Shown here piece after piece: positions 1-7,796 of a stretch of 64,000 nucleotides of DNA (position 1 is the stretch's first letter; every line of letters starts with the position of its first letter). Position numbers and translations under genes: made by a program. The stretch covers positions 1-64,000 of the forward strand of contig NZ_JHEP02000006.1 in NCBI RefSeq assembly GCF_000657795.2. Reading direction: 5' to 3'. A model generated the notes under the pieces. The model saw only the letters and a program-made list of their open reading frames with translations, searched no databases and was not told where the DNA came from. Source of the DNA: Bordetella pseudohinzii (GTDB taxonomy: Bacteria > Pseudomonadota > Gammaproteobacteria > Burkholderiales > Burkholderiaceae_B).

Positions 1-55
1 GGACAGGACAGGACAGGACAGGACAGGACAGGACAGGACAGGACAGGACAGGACA
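1..55. repeat. Pentanucleotide tandem array (GGACA), at least 11 copies
   Basis: Eleven perfect copies of GGACA start at the first base of the window, so the true length is unknown. A 5-bp unit shifts the reading frame with each gain or loss. The array lies upstream of the polysaccharide-export operon, and no convincing gene can be read through it here. It may sit in the 3' end of a gene to the left, as the TCGAG array does in the first Rieske gene, or in a promoter region. Seen directly; function inferred. Confidence 0.9.
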
Positions 56-595
56 CTTGCGTCCGCGCCCGCCGCGGTCAACCCGCTGCCTGACGGGCGC
101 GCCGTCCGTTTCACTCGCTTTTCTCCGCCGGCCGCGCCGGCGGCGCGGCGCCATTCCACCGGCGGGCGCCCGCCCATTCCCATCTTTCCCCACACCCCCA
201 ACCATGCGCGCCGCGCGGCCTCCGCTTTGCGGCCGCGGCCAGCGTGGCCAGGCAGCGCGCGGCTGTTCTCTCTGAGGTGGCTTTCCATGAAGAAAGACGA
301 CACTCGATGGCTGCATCGAGGCGCTTCTCCTCGCCTGTAATGCTGCGCGTGTGAGCGCGCGCGGCGGCATGGCCAGGCATCGCGATCGATGCCAGCGTAG
401 GCAACGCCATCCGGGGCCTCCGGCAGGCCTGTCCGGAACTTTCTTTCAACCCGGTGAGGCCTTGATCGGGGAGTGCAAAGGAAATCGGCTCCGGGCGCCG
501 TGCGGACGGCCGACAGACGCTGTGTGTCCTCGTCTATAGACTCTGCGTTCGTATTGATCGCCGCCTGCAACCAGGCGATTCGTGGAGGTCTGTGA
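56..595. other. Leader/intergenic region without a convincing gene
   Basis: About 540 bp between the GGACA array and the exporter permease. Short open frames exist (for example a frame open from the window edge to TAA at 338-340), but their translations are Arg/Pro/Ala-rich and look like random high-GC reading. The last part carries an AT-richer patch, TCTATAGA near 533-540, that could belong to a promoter, and a GGAGG ribosome-binding site at 584-588. I see no clear terminator and no RNA gene. Confidence 0.5.
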
Positions 596-1375
596 GTGAA
601 GCCGAGGGGCAAGAGGTGTCTACGCTATATGTGCAACGCCCTGCATTTGAGTTGGGTCGATGTGCGTACGCGCTATCGCAAAAGCGTCCTCGGGCCCCTC
701 TGGCTGACGCTGGGCAATACCGTTGCCATTGTCGGTTTCAGCGCCGTATGGGCGCAGTTGCTGCGCGTGAACCGCGCCGAGTTCGTGCCCTCCCTGACAG
801 TCGGCCTGGTGTTCTGGCAATACGTCTCGGGCTGTCTGAGCCTGGCGGTCACGGCCTACACGCAGAACGCCGCCGTCATGCGTAATCTGCGTGTGCCGGT
901 GTGGTTTTTCGTCGCGCGCTTGCAGGGCTATCAACTGATCAACCTGGCGCACAACCTTCTGCTGGTCGCCGCCGTGCTGGTCTTCTATGGCGCCCGCCCG
1001 ACCCTGGGGCTGGCCTGGTTCCTGCCCGGCCTTGCGCTGGTGGTGATGATCTGTGCCCTGCTCAGCCTGGCGCTGGCCGCCCTGGGGGCGCGCTACCGCG
1101 ATGTGCGCTATGCCATCGAAGTCAGCTTGCCGCTGCTGTTTTTTGTCAGCCCCGTGCTGTTCCGGCCGGAAAGCCTGGTGAGTCACTATATATGGTTCAA
1201 CCCGGTTTCCTACCTCATCGAGTTGGTGCGCGTGCCCCTGTTGTCCACGCTGGGCGGCCCCTTGCATCCGCCCGGCTGGGTCTACGAGGGCGCGTTGGTC
1301 ATCCTGGCGGCCATGTCGCTTGTCTGCGCCGCGATCTATTGGCGCAATCCGCGCCGCATCTTGTTCTGGATCTGA
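596..1375 (+). CDS. ABC-2 type polysaccharide export permease (Wzm/KpsM-like)
   Basis: Integral membrane subunit of an ABC exporter that would move lipid-linked polysaccharide across the inner membrane. The 259-residue protein has a basic cytoplasmic N-terminus followed by about six hydrophobic segments. It carries the ABC-2 features of the Wzm/KpsM group, such as the RYRKSVLGPLW stretch after the amphipathic helix and a central ALGARYRDVRY loop. The GTG start is chosen because GGAGG lies 7 nt upstream. The ATPase gene begins one base after its stop, and both head the acyl/sugar operon. Family assignment is firm. The substrate (O-antigen or capsule-like glycan) is inferred from the neighbours. 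Confidence 0.88.
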   Translation: MKPRGKRCLRYMCNALHLSWVDVRTRYRKSVLGPLWLTLGNTVAIVGFSAVWAQLLRVNRAEFVPSLTVGLVFWQYVSGCLSLAVTAYTQNAAVMRNLRVPVWFFVARLQGYQLINLAHNLLLVAAVLVFYGARPTLGLAWFLPGLALVVMICALLSLALAALGARYRDVRYAIEVSLPLLFFVSPVLFRPESLVSHYIWFNPVSYLIELVRVPLLSTLGGPLHPPGWVYEGALVILAAMSLVCAAIYWRNPRRILFWI

Positions 1376-1376
1376 C

Positions 1377-2096
1377 ATGGCGCTTATCCGGTTCGAGGGC
1401 GTGTCGCTCACCTATCCGCTGTTCGATCTCCAGGCCTCTTTTCTGCGCAACCAGATCGCCAAATGGCTGTCGCTGGGCCTGTTGCGCGGACGGGGCGGAC
1501 AGGTGCGCAGCATCACGGCCCTGCGCGATGTCGATCTGGAGATCGGCATGGGCGACCGGGTCGGCCTCTATGGCCACAACGGCGCGGGCAAGAGCACGCT
1601 GCTGCGGGCCATGGCCGGCGTCTACGCGCCCCAGCGCGGCCGGATCGTGGTCCATGGCCAGGCCGCGATGCTCTTCGATATCGAGGCCGGGCTGGATCCC
1701 GAGTTGAGCGGACGCGAGAACGTCCTGAACCTGGGACTCATCATGGGCCTGTCGGTGGCGCAATGCCGTGGCATCGCGCCCGACGTCCTGGCCTTCAGCG
1801 GCCTGGACGAATGGCGCGATGTGCCGGTGGGGGCGTATTCCAGCGGGATGCGCATGCGCCTGCTCTTCGCCGTGGCGACCGCCGTGACGCCGGAGATCCT
1901 GCTGCTGGATGAATGGTTCTCGACCGGGGATGCCGAATTCCAGGAGAGAAGCCTGCGGCGCTTGCAGCAGATGATGGATCGCACGCACATCACGGTGCTG
2001 GCCTCCCATGACCGCCAGCTGCTGCGCCGCTACTGCAATCGCGTGTTCGTGCTGGATCGTGGCTGCCTGCAGGAAGTCGCACCGTCATCGTTGTAG
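1377..2096 (+). CDS. Polysaccharide ABC exporter ATPase (Wzt/KpsT-like)
   Basis: Nucleotide-binding subunit partnering the preceding permease. In 239 residues it shows Walker A GHNGAGKS at 66-73, a signature-loop variant YSSGM at 154-158 typical of the polysaccharide-export subfamily, Walker B ILLLDE at 174-179 and the H-loop His211. It ends soon after the ATPase core, so it lacks the extra carbohydrate-binding domain found in some Wzt proteins. That suggests export does not depend on recognition of a chain-terminating residue. The ATG at 1377 is preferred to upstream in-frame codons because the family begins here and it abuts the permease stop. Confidence 0.9.
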   Translation: MALIRFEGVSLTYPLFDLQASFLRNQIAKWLSLGLLRGRGGQVRSITALRDVDLEIGMGDRVGLYGHNGAGKSTLLRAMAGVYAPQRGRIVVHGQAAMLFDIEAGLDPELSGRENVLNLGLIMGLSVAQCRGIAPDVLAFSGLDEWRDVPVGAYSSGMRMRLLFAVATAVTPEILLLDEWFSTGDAEFQERSLRRLQQMMDRTHITVLASHDRQLLRRYCNRVFVLDRGCLQEVAPSSL

Positions 2097-2113
2097 TTAT
2101 TTCGAGGAAGACA

Positions 2114-2353
2114 ATGAAAAACACCAGTCTGGAAGAATTTATCGAGTCGTTCTTGACGGCCTGCGATTTTGTCGAAGACGTGCGCGTGACGGGGCAGAGC
2201 CGTTTCGACGAAATGGCCGACTTCGATTCCCTGGCCATGCTGGGCGTCATCATCATGATGGAGGCCGAGTACGGCCGGCCGGTGACGGCGGACAAGGTCT
2301 TCACGCTCGGCACCGTCGGGGCGCTGCATGCCTATGCTCAAGGAGCGGCTTGA
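2114..2353 (+). CDS. Acyl carrier protein
   Basis: A 79-residue acidic helical protein with the 4'-phosphopantetheine attachment motif FDSLAM (Ser39). The ribosome-binding site GAGGAAG lies just upstream, and its TGA overlaps the ATG of the condensing enzyme. It is a dedicated carrier rather than the housekeeping AcpP: it sits inside a polysaccharide operon and lacks the usual DSLD-VEL context. It would carry the acyl chain built by the following KAS III-type enzyme and SDR proteins and hand it to an acyltransferase. The carrier role is clear; the acyl group is unknown. Confidence 0.88.
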   Translation: MKNTSLEEFIESFLTACDFVEDVRVTGQSRFDEMADFDSLAMLGVIIMMEAEYGRPVTADKVFTLGTVGALHAYAQGAA

Positions 2354-3441
2354 TGGCTGTCGTGCGTCTGGATCATGTGGCCTTGCGCGGCATCACGACC
2401 GTGGTTCCGGGCGGGCGCCTGGACAACCTGGCGGTGCCGCAGGAGCAGTTGGCGCAGCGCGAGCGCCTGGTCAGGAATGTCGGCGTACGCTGGCGACCGT
2501 ATTGCGACGAAGGAATGATCTTCTCCGACCTGGCGCAGCATGCGGCCGAAAAACTGATCGCGGGACTGGGCTGGGACAAGGCGTCCATCGATGCCCTCAT
2601 CCTGGTCACCCAGTCGCCCGAGTTCCTGATTCCGGCGACCGCCATCATTCTGCAAGACAGACTGGGCCTGCCAGAGACCACCGCCGCCTTCGATATCAAC
2701 CTGGGCTGCTCCGGCTATACCTACGGAATTTTCAATGCCGCCGCACTGGTGGGCGAACATCGCTTTCGCCGCGTACTGGTGCTGGTGGGCGACCAGGCGG
2801 CGTCCAACGACGGCCTGGACAACGGGCGCGACATTCTATTTGGCGATGCCTGCACCGCGACCGCGCTGGAGTTCGACCCCCAGGCGAAACCGCTTTATTT
2901 CGAGGGGTTTTCCGATGGCTCGGGCTATGAGGCCATCATCATCCCGCATGGCGGCAAGCGCTATCCGCCCGGCGAAGACAGCCGCCGGCCCCGGCTATGC
3001 GCCGACGGCGTGCAGCGCCGCCCCGACGATGTCTGGCTGGACGGTCCGGCCATCCTCAGTTTCTCGACCTTGCGCGCGCCCCAGGCGATACGACGCATGC
3101 TGGATCATCTTGGCTCGGAGGTGGCCGATGTCGATTACTTCGTCATGCACCAGGCCAATCGCATGATCAACAACACCATACGCCAGAAGGTCGGCGGGTC
3201 GCCGGCGCAATGGCCATCCTCGCTGGAGCAATACGGCAACACGAGTTCGGCCAGCATTCCGGTGACGATATCCAGCCAGTTGAGCGCCGCCGCCCAGGAG
3301 CGCAGCCTGCGCTGGCTGTGGTGCGGTTTCGGCATCGGCTTGAGCTGGGGCACGCTGTCTCTGCAGACCGAGCCCTTCTATGCGCCCGCGCCCTTCGTTC
3401 TTGAGCATCGCTATGATTTCCAGCCGACTCGGATTTCGTGA
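2353..3441 (+). CDS. 3-oxoacyl-ACP synthase III (KAS III)-like condensing enzyme
   Basis: Thiolase-fold condensing enzyme of 362 residues. The FabH-type catalytic triad is complete: Cys119 in NLGCSGYTYG, His266 in MHQAN and Asn296 in YGNTSSASIP. FabH enzymes condense a CoA-primed acyl starter with malonyl-ACP, giving a short 3-oxoacyl-ACP. With a private ACP upstream and SDR-type reductases downstream, it probably makes a short 3-oxo- or 3-hydroxyacyl chain for decorating a sugar. The ATG at 2353 overlaps the ACP stop (ATGA), so a much longer frame starting upstream is ignored. Confidence 0.87.
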   Translation: MAVVRLDHVALRGITTVVPGGRLDNLAVPQEQLAQRERLVRNVGVRWRPYCDEGMIFSDLAQHAAEKLIAGLGWDKASIDALILVTQSPEFLIPATAIILQDRLGLPETTAAFDINLGCSGYTYGIFNAAALVGEHRFRRVLVLVGDQAASNDGLDNGRDILFGDACTATALEFDPQAKPLYFEGFSDGSGYEAIIIPHGGKRYPPGEDSRRPRLCADGVQRRPDDVWLDGPAILSFSTLRAPQAIRRMLDHLGSEVADVDYFVMHQANRMINNTIRQKVGGSPAQWPSSLEQYGNTSSASIPVTISSQLSAAAQERSLRWLWCGFGIGLSWGTLSLQTEPFYAPAPFVLEHRYDFQPTRIS

Positions 3442-4042
3442 GCGCCGCTATCTGGCGTTGGGCGGCGCCGCCAGTCCGGCAATGCAGGCCGCGCGCCGGC
3501 TGCTGGGCCTGGGCGCGGTGATGCACATCGCCAGCGCCGATGCCTTGGCGCCCGAGCTGGAGGCCTGCCGCATCGGCGCGCGCGCCCAGCCGGACGCCGC
3601 CGAGCTGGCGCGCGGCTTGGGCGGCATGAGGCTGCATGGCGCCGTGATCGCCGCGGCGTCAGGCGGGCCGATGGGCCTGTTGGACGGCGACGCGGCCGAG
3701 TGGGAGGACGCCATGGCGCGCGGTTTCCTGGCGCCCTTGCGGCTGGTCAGGGGCTTGCTCGCTGGCGGCGGCCTGGCGGCCGGCGCGTCGCTGGTCTTTT
3801 GTCTGGCCGATGAGGCGGCAGGCGACCTGGCCGCCGCGGCGGCGTCGGCCGCCTTGCAGCAGGCCTTCTTTCACGGCCGGCGCGAGCTGCTGCAGGCCGG
3901 CGTGCGGGTCAATTTCCTGGCCGGCGCCGACCTGGAGTCGGGACCGGTGCTCTTTCTGCTCAGTGATGCCTCGCGCTGGATGACCGGCAGCCTCATGGTG
4001 GCCGACCAGGGCCGGGGTTTGCGCAAGGTGCCTCTGTCATGA
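3413..4042 (+). CDS. SDR-fold protein with degenerate active site
   Basis: A 209-residue protein resembling a short-chain dehydrogenase in overall layout: an N-terminal beta-alpha-beta region, a MTGSLMVADQG-type C-terminus like the TG..-..DGG end of SDRs, and VLFLLSDASRWM, which parallels VLFLLSDEARMF in the next gene. It lacks a YxxxK motif; the expected place reads Ala-rich. It also has no clear TGxxxGIG cofactor loop. It may be a non-catalytic partner of the intact SDR at 4039-4752. ATG 3413 gives a 29-base overlap with the upstream gene; an earlier start at 3380 is possible. The stop overlaps the next ATG. Confidence 0.7.
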   Translation: MISSRLGFRERRYLALGGAASPAMQAARRLLGLGAVMHIASADALAPELEACRIGARAQPDAAELARGLGGMRLHGAVIAAASGGPMGLLDGDAAEWEDAMARGFLAPLRLVRGLLAGGGLAAGASLVFCLADEAAGDLAAAAASAALQQAFFHGRRELLQAGVRVNFLAGADLESGPVLFLLSDASRWMTGSLMVADQGRGLRKVPLS

Positions 4043-4752
4043 GCGCCGCGCCTTTCATGTCCCTGGAGGGCAAGCGCCTGTGGGTGGTGGGCGCTGGCTC
4101 CGATATCGGCAAGGCGGCGGCCCGGCATGCCCGGGCCCTTGGGGCCAAGGTGCAAGGCGTGGCCCGGCAGCCGCAGGACGATCCCGCCGTGGCGGTGGCC
4201 GACCTGCTCAATGACGAAGATCTCAAGCGCTGCCTGCGCGAGCTGGAGCATCCGCTGGACGGCATGGTGTTCTGCATCGGCCACGCGCTGCTCGTGCCGG
4301 CCCATATGCTGGGCCGCGATGCCGTGCGCCGCGTCATGGAGATCAATGTGGCCAGTTTCATCGCCGTGCTGACGGGTTTGCTGCGGGCGCGCAAGCTCAA
4401 GGCCGGCGCCTCCGTGGTGGTCTTGTCCTCCATCAGCGCGCACACGGCCACGGAGGGCGTGGCGCCCTATGCGATGTCCAAGGCTGCGCTGTCGGCGGCG
4501 GTGCGCAATATCGCCCTGGAGCTGCAACGCCGCGAAATCCGGGTCAATGCCGTTTCGCCCGCCATGGTGCGCACCAAGATGACGGCCAGCGGCGATGTCT
4601 TCAGCCTGGATGAGATGGCGCGCGAACGCTATCCCATGGGTGTGGCCGCGCCCGAGGATGTGGCCGCGCTGGTGCTCTTTCTGCTGTCCGACGAGGCGCG
4701 CATGTTCACCGGCTGGGACACGCTGATGACCGGCGGGGTGGTCGAAGTATGA
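4039..4752 (+). CDS. Short-chain dehydrogenase/reductase (FabG-like)
   Basis: A classical SDR of 237 residues with the cofactor loop GAGSDIG at 18-24, an active-site Ser near 131-133 (LSSIS), Tyr144 and Lys148 in YAMSK, and a C-terminal FTGWDTLMTGG tail. FabG-type members reduce 3-oxoacyl-ACP with NADPH; others act on sugars. Lying two genes after a KAS III and ACP, the simplest role is reduction of the 3-oxoacyl-ACP to 3-hydroxyacyl-ACP. It overlaps both neighbours by ATGA junctions, implying translational coupling. Enzyme class is sure; the substrate is inferred. Confidence 0.85.
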   Translation: MSAAPFMSLEGKRLWVVGAGSDIGKAAARHARALGAKVQGVARQPQDDPAVAVADLLNDEDLKRCLRELEHPLDGMVFCIGHALLVPAHMLGRDAVRRVMEINVASFIAVLTGLLRARKLKAGASVVVLSSISAHTATEGVAPYAMSKAALSAAVRNIALELQRREIRVNAVSPAMVRTKMTASGDVFSLDEMARERYPMGVAAPEDVAALVLFLLSDEARMFTGWDTLMTGGVVEV

Positions 4753-5351
4753 CGCCACGCATCTGCCTGCTGGGCGCGGGAGGGCTGGCCAGGGAACTGC
4801 AGGCCTGGCTGGGATGGCGGGTCGTGGGCTTTGTCGACAGCCGCGAGGCCATGCAGGGCCAGACCGTCGCCGGCTTGCCGATATTGGGCACGCCGGACAA
4901 CGTGGCGCTGGACGAAGAGCGGGAATTCCTGTGCGCGGTCGGCAGCCCCCAGCTCAAGCGCCGGCTGGCCGCCGGCATCCTGGCGCGCGGCGGCCGGATG
5001 CTTTCGTTGCCGCCCCGAATGCTGGGCGGCCGCAGCGAGTTCGGCCGGTCCTGCGCGCTTGACGGGGTGAGGATCTCGCCGGATTGCCGGGTGGGCGACC
5101 ATGTCCATATCGCCGCGGATGTGGTCATGGGACACGATTCGAGCATCGGCGACTACTGCCATATCGGCGAGGGCGTCTTCATCGGCGGCGAGTGCGTGAT
5201 CCAGGACGATGTCGTCATTCACCCCCGGGCCTGCATCGGCCGCGGGGTGGTCGTGGGCCGGGGCGCGGAGATCGGCATGGGCGCCATCGTGATCCGGGAC
5301 GTCCCGGCCGAAGCGGTGATGCTGGGCAATCCGGCAAGGAGGGTGGGATGA
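4749..5351 (+). CDS. NeuD/PglD-type sugar O-/N-acyltransferase
   Basis: A 200-residue left-handed beta-helix acyltransferase. The N-terminal Rossmann-like segment has the NeuD/PglD fingerprint LLGAGGLAREL. The second half holds many hexapeptide repeats, with a likely catalytic His in VMGHDSSIG and the end motif MLGNPARRVG, shared with PglD and NeuD. These enzymes acylate amino sugars or sialic acids using acyl-CoA. Here an acyl-ACP donor from the operon's own ACP is possible. ATGA overlaps on both sides tie it to the SDR and the first Rieske gene. Confidence 0.85.
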   Translation: MTPRICLLGAGGLARELQAWLGWRVVGFVDSREAMQGQTVAGLPILGTPDNVALDEEREFLCAVGSPQLKRRLAAGILARGGRMLSLPPRMLGGRSEFGRSCALDGVRISPDCRVGDHVHIAADVVMGHDSSIGDYCHIGEGVFIGGECVIQDDVVIHPRACIGRGVVVGRGAEIGMGAIVIRDVPAEAVMLGNPARRVG

Positions 5352-6631
5352 AGGAAGCCGTATTCCAACCGCAGTGGTATTGCGATGCGCGCTATGCCGA
5401 ACTGGAGCGCGAGCATGTGTTCGAGAAGCTCTGGCTGACCGCCGGCTTTACCTCCACCCTGAAGAAAAGCGGGGACTATTTCACGCTCGCGGTCTATGGC
5501 CGGGAAATCGTGGTCCATCGCCTGGGCGAGGAACTGGTCGCTTACCTTAACGTGTGTCCTCACCGTGGCGGCGTGGTCGCCACGGGCAAGCGCGGCAATA
5601 CGCGCCCGGTCTGCAAGTATCACGGCTGGGCCTTTCGCAACGGGGCGGCGCTGACCGGGATCCCCATGGCGAGCGATTTCGAGGCCGACGAGGCTTGGCG
5701 CGACAAGTCCTGCGGGCGCGCGCTCAGGCGGGTGGCGATCCAGGTGGTCGGGCCCGTCATTTTTATCAATCTCAGCGAGAACCCCTTGCCGCTGGAGGCC
5801 CAGTTCAGCGAGGAGATCCTAGGCTGGATACGGCGCATGGGCACGACGTCGACGTCCATCCAGACGGATTTCAGGGGCGACTACAACTGGAAGCTCAACG
5901 CCGAAAACATCCGCGACGCGCTGCATGTGCTGTTCGTGCATCCCACGTCTTTCTCCGGCGTGATGCCCGACGCCCTGAACGTGCTCAAGCAGGATCGCGT
6001 CCTGCGTGTGCAGGAAACGCCCTTGCGGCGGTATGGGAGCTTCGGCGCCGAGAAGACCCCGGACTTGCGGGCGCTGTCTCTCATCACGGACAGCCATATC
6101 GACGAGGGGCAGTACTGGTATGACGCGCTGGTGGACCGCTGCATGCCGCGCGAGAGCTTTCTCCAGATCGTCCTGTTTCCGAACACCAATCTGTATTCCG
6201 TGGCCGGCCGCTACTACGGCATGCAGCAATACCTGCCGACCGGCCCATCCGATTTCCACTATCGACTGACACTGGCCATGCCGCGCATGCTGCGCGCCTT
6301 CGACGCCAGCGCGCTGCTCATCTCCATCGCCCGTTCGGAGCGCTGCGTCATCGATGAAGACTCGGTCATATTGAAGAAAGTGCAGGGCAATCTGGCGGCC
6401 CTGGCTGGCCAGGATTTCCGATTTTCCCAGGGTGACTATGAGAGGCCGCTGATGGATTTCATGAGGTACATGGCAGACAATATATATTCGAGTCGAGTCG
6501 AGTCGAGTCGAGTCGAGTCGAGTCGAGTCGAGTCGAGTCGAGTGGTGCGCCGTAATGCTGTCCAAGGCCGTGATGGCTGGCGGCGCCGGCCGCGCCGGGT
6601 TGGCGGCATGAGCATGGCGGCCCTGGCATGA
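5348..6631 (+). CDS. Rieske oxygenase alpha subunit 1, with a repeat-encoded C-terminal tail
   Basis: Rieske non-heme iron oxygenase of 427 residues in the present phase. The [2Fe-2S] ligands are Cys70-His72 (CPH) and Cys89-His92 (CKYH). The mononuclear iron site has Asp190, His193 and His198 in DALHVLFVH. It closely parallels the next gene up to residue ~380. After that, a TCGAG array encodes a Ser/Arg/Val/Glu repeat tail and a basic extension. The stop TGA (6629-6631) overlaps the ATG of the second Rieske gene. Loss or gain of one unit would move the stop upstream without touching the catalytic domain. The likely role is hydroxylation or oxidation of the acyl or sugar substrate of this operon; no reductase or ferredoxin gene is nearby. 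Confidence 0.87.
   Translation: MKEAVFQPQWYCDARYAELEREHVFEKLWLTAGFTSTLKKSGDYFTLAVYGREIVVHRLGEELVAYLNVCPHRGGVVATGKRGNTRPVCKYHGWAFRNGAALTGIPMASDFEADEAWRDKSCGRALRRVAIQVVGPVIFINLSENPLPLEAQFSEEILGWIRRMGTTSTSIQTDFRGDYNWKLNAENIRDALHVLFVHPTSFSGVMPDALNVLKQDRVLRVQETPLRRYGSFGAEKTPDLRALSLITDSHIDEGQYWYDALVDRCMPRESFLQIVLFPNTNLYSVAGRYYGMQQYLPTGPSDFHYRLTLAMPRMLRAFDASALLISIARSERCVIDEDSVILKKVQGNLAALAGQDFRFSQGDYERPLMDFMRYMADNIYSSRVESSRVESSRVESSRVVRRNAVQGRDGWRRRPRRVGGMSMAALA
6488..6542 (+). repeat. Pentanucleotide tandem array (TCGAG), 11 copies, within a coding region
   Basis: Eleven perfect TCGAG units lie inside the 3' end of the first Rieske gene, about where the paralogous second Rieske protein is reaching its C-terminus. 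With 11 units the frame runs on to TGA at 6629-6631, overlapping the next start codon. By my reading, 10 units would end at TAA 6553-6555 and 12 units at TGA 6609-6611. Slipped-strand changes should therefore alter the tail and the coupling to the downstream gene. Confidence 0.95.
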
Positions 6632-7791
6632 AACAGGCCGTCTTCAAGCCGGAGTGGTATGTCAGCCCGGAGTATGCCGAGTATGAGCGGGTCCGCGTGT
6701 TCGAGAAGCTCTGGCTGGCCGCGGGCTTCAGTTCCGCCATCCGCAACAACGGCGATTATTTCGTCCTGATGATTCATGGCCAGCGCGTGCTGGTGCATCG
6801 GCTGGGCGATGAGATCGTGGCCTATGTGGATGCCTGCCCGCATCGCGGCGGGGTCATCGCCACCGCCGAGATGGGCAATACGCGCCCGGTCTGCAAATAC
6901 CATGGCTGGGCCTTCCGCGAAGGCCGCGACCTGACCGGCGTGCCCATGGGCGCGCAGTTCGAGAACGACGCCGCCCTGAGGGACCGCTCCTGCGGCCGCC
7001 GCCTCAAGCCGCTGGCGGTGCATTGCGTCGGGCCGCTGATCTTCGTCAATCTCGACGAGCGGCCATTGCCCTTCGAGGAACAGTTCAGCCCGGAACTCAT
7101 CGCATGGTTCGAGCGCATGGGGCAGACCTCGACCATGATCCAGCTGGGTTTCAAGTGCGATTACAACTGGAAGCTCAACGCCGAGAATGTGCGCGATACG
7201 CTGCATCCTTTCTTCGTGCACGCCGATAGCTTCTCGTCGGTGCTGCCGGCGGCCGTCGAGACCTTCAACCAGGATCGCATGGTGCGTTTGCACCCGACCG
7301 CGGACGAGGACTACGCCCGCGATGAAACGCCCCCGCCGGCCCTGCGTGAGCTGAGTTTTGTCTGGATGCCCGAGTTCGACGAGGGCAGCTATTGGTATGA
7401 CGGCCTGCTGCGGCGTTCCCTGCCGCAAGACCGCTTCGTGGACATGCTGCTGTTTCCCAATACGAATCTTTATTCGGTGGGCGGGCGCTATTACGCCATG
7501 CAGCAGTATCTGCCGACGAGCGCCACGACCTTCGACTACCGGCTGAGCATCGCGATGCCGCAGATGCTGCGGCGCTTCGATGCCCAGCCGCTGCTGACCT
7601 CGATCGCGCGTTCGGAGCGCCACGTCATCGATGAAGACAGCATCATCCTGCGGCGCGTGCAGCAGAACCTGGCCGCGATGTCGCAGCGCCGTTTCCGTTT
7701 CACGCAGGGCGACTACGAAACCCCAATCATGCAGTTCATGCGCTACATGGGCGAAGTCGTCTATCAAGAGTCCCAAGCTGACCACCGTTGA
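6628..7791 (+). CDS. Rieske oxygenase alpha subunit 2
   Basis: Paralogue of the preceding gene, 387 residues. It has identical placement of Rieske ligands (Cys70, His72, Cys89, His92) and iron ligands (Asp190, His193, His198 in DTLHPFFVH). It ends normally with a short tail after FMRYMGEVVYQ. The start ATG overlaps the stop of the first Rieske gene (ATGA), so its translation may depend on the state of the TCGAG array. Two similar oxygenases could form a mixed trimer or act on two positions of the same substrate; this is inference. Electron-transfer partners must come from elsewhere in the genome. Confidence 0.88.
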   Translation: MKQAVFKPEWYVSPEYAEYERVRVFEKLWLAAGFSSAIRNNGDYFVLMIHGQRVLVHRLGDEIVAYVDACPHRGGVIATAEMGNTRPVCKYHGWAFREGRDLTGVPMGAQFENDAALRDRSCGRRLKPLAVHCVGPLIFVNLDERPLPFEEQFSPELIAWFERMGQTSTMIQLGFKCDYNWKLNAENVRDTLHPFFVHADSFSSVLPAAVETFNQDRMVRLHPTADEDYARDETPPPALRELSFVWMPEFDEGSYWYDGLLRRSLPQDRFVDMLLFPNTNLYSVGGRYYAMQQYLPTSATTFDYRLSIAMPQMLRRFDAQPLLTSIARSERHVIDEDSIILRRVQQNLAAMSQRRFRFTQGDYETPIMQFMRYMGEVVYQESQADHR

Positions 7792-7796
7792 CCTTC

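Noticed and set aside
111-449. Minus-strand frame of 112 codons in the left intergenic region
   Set aside because: No ribosome-binding site, no recognisable domain and Arg/Ala-rich composition; treated as non-coding.
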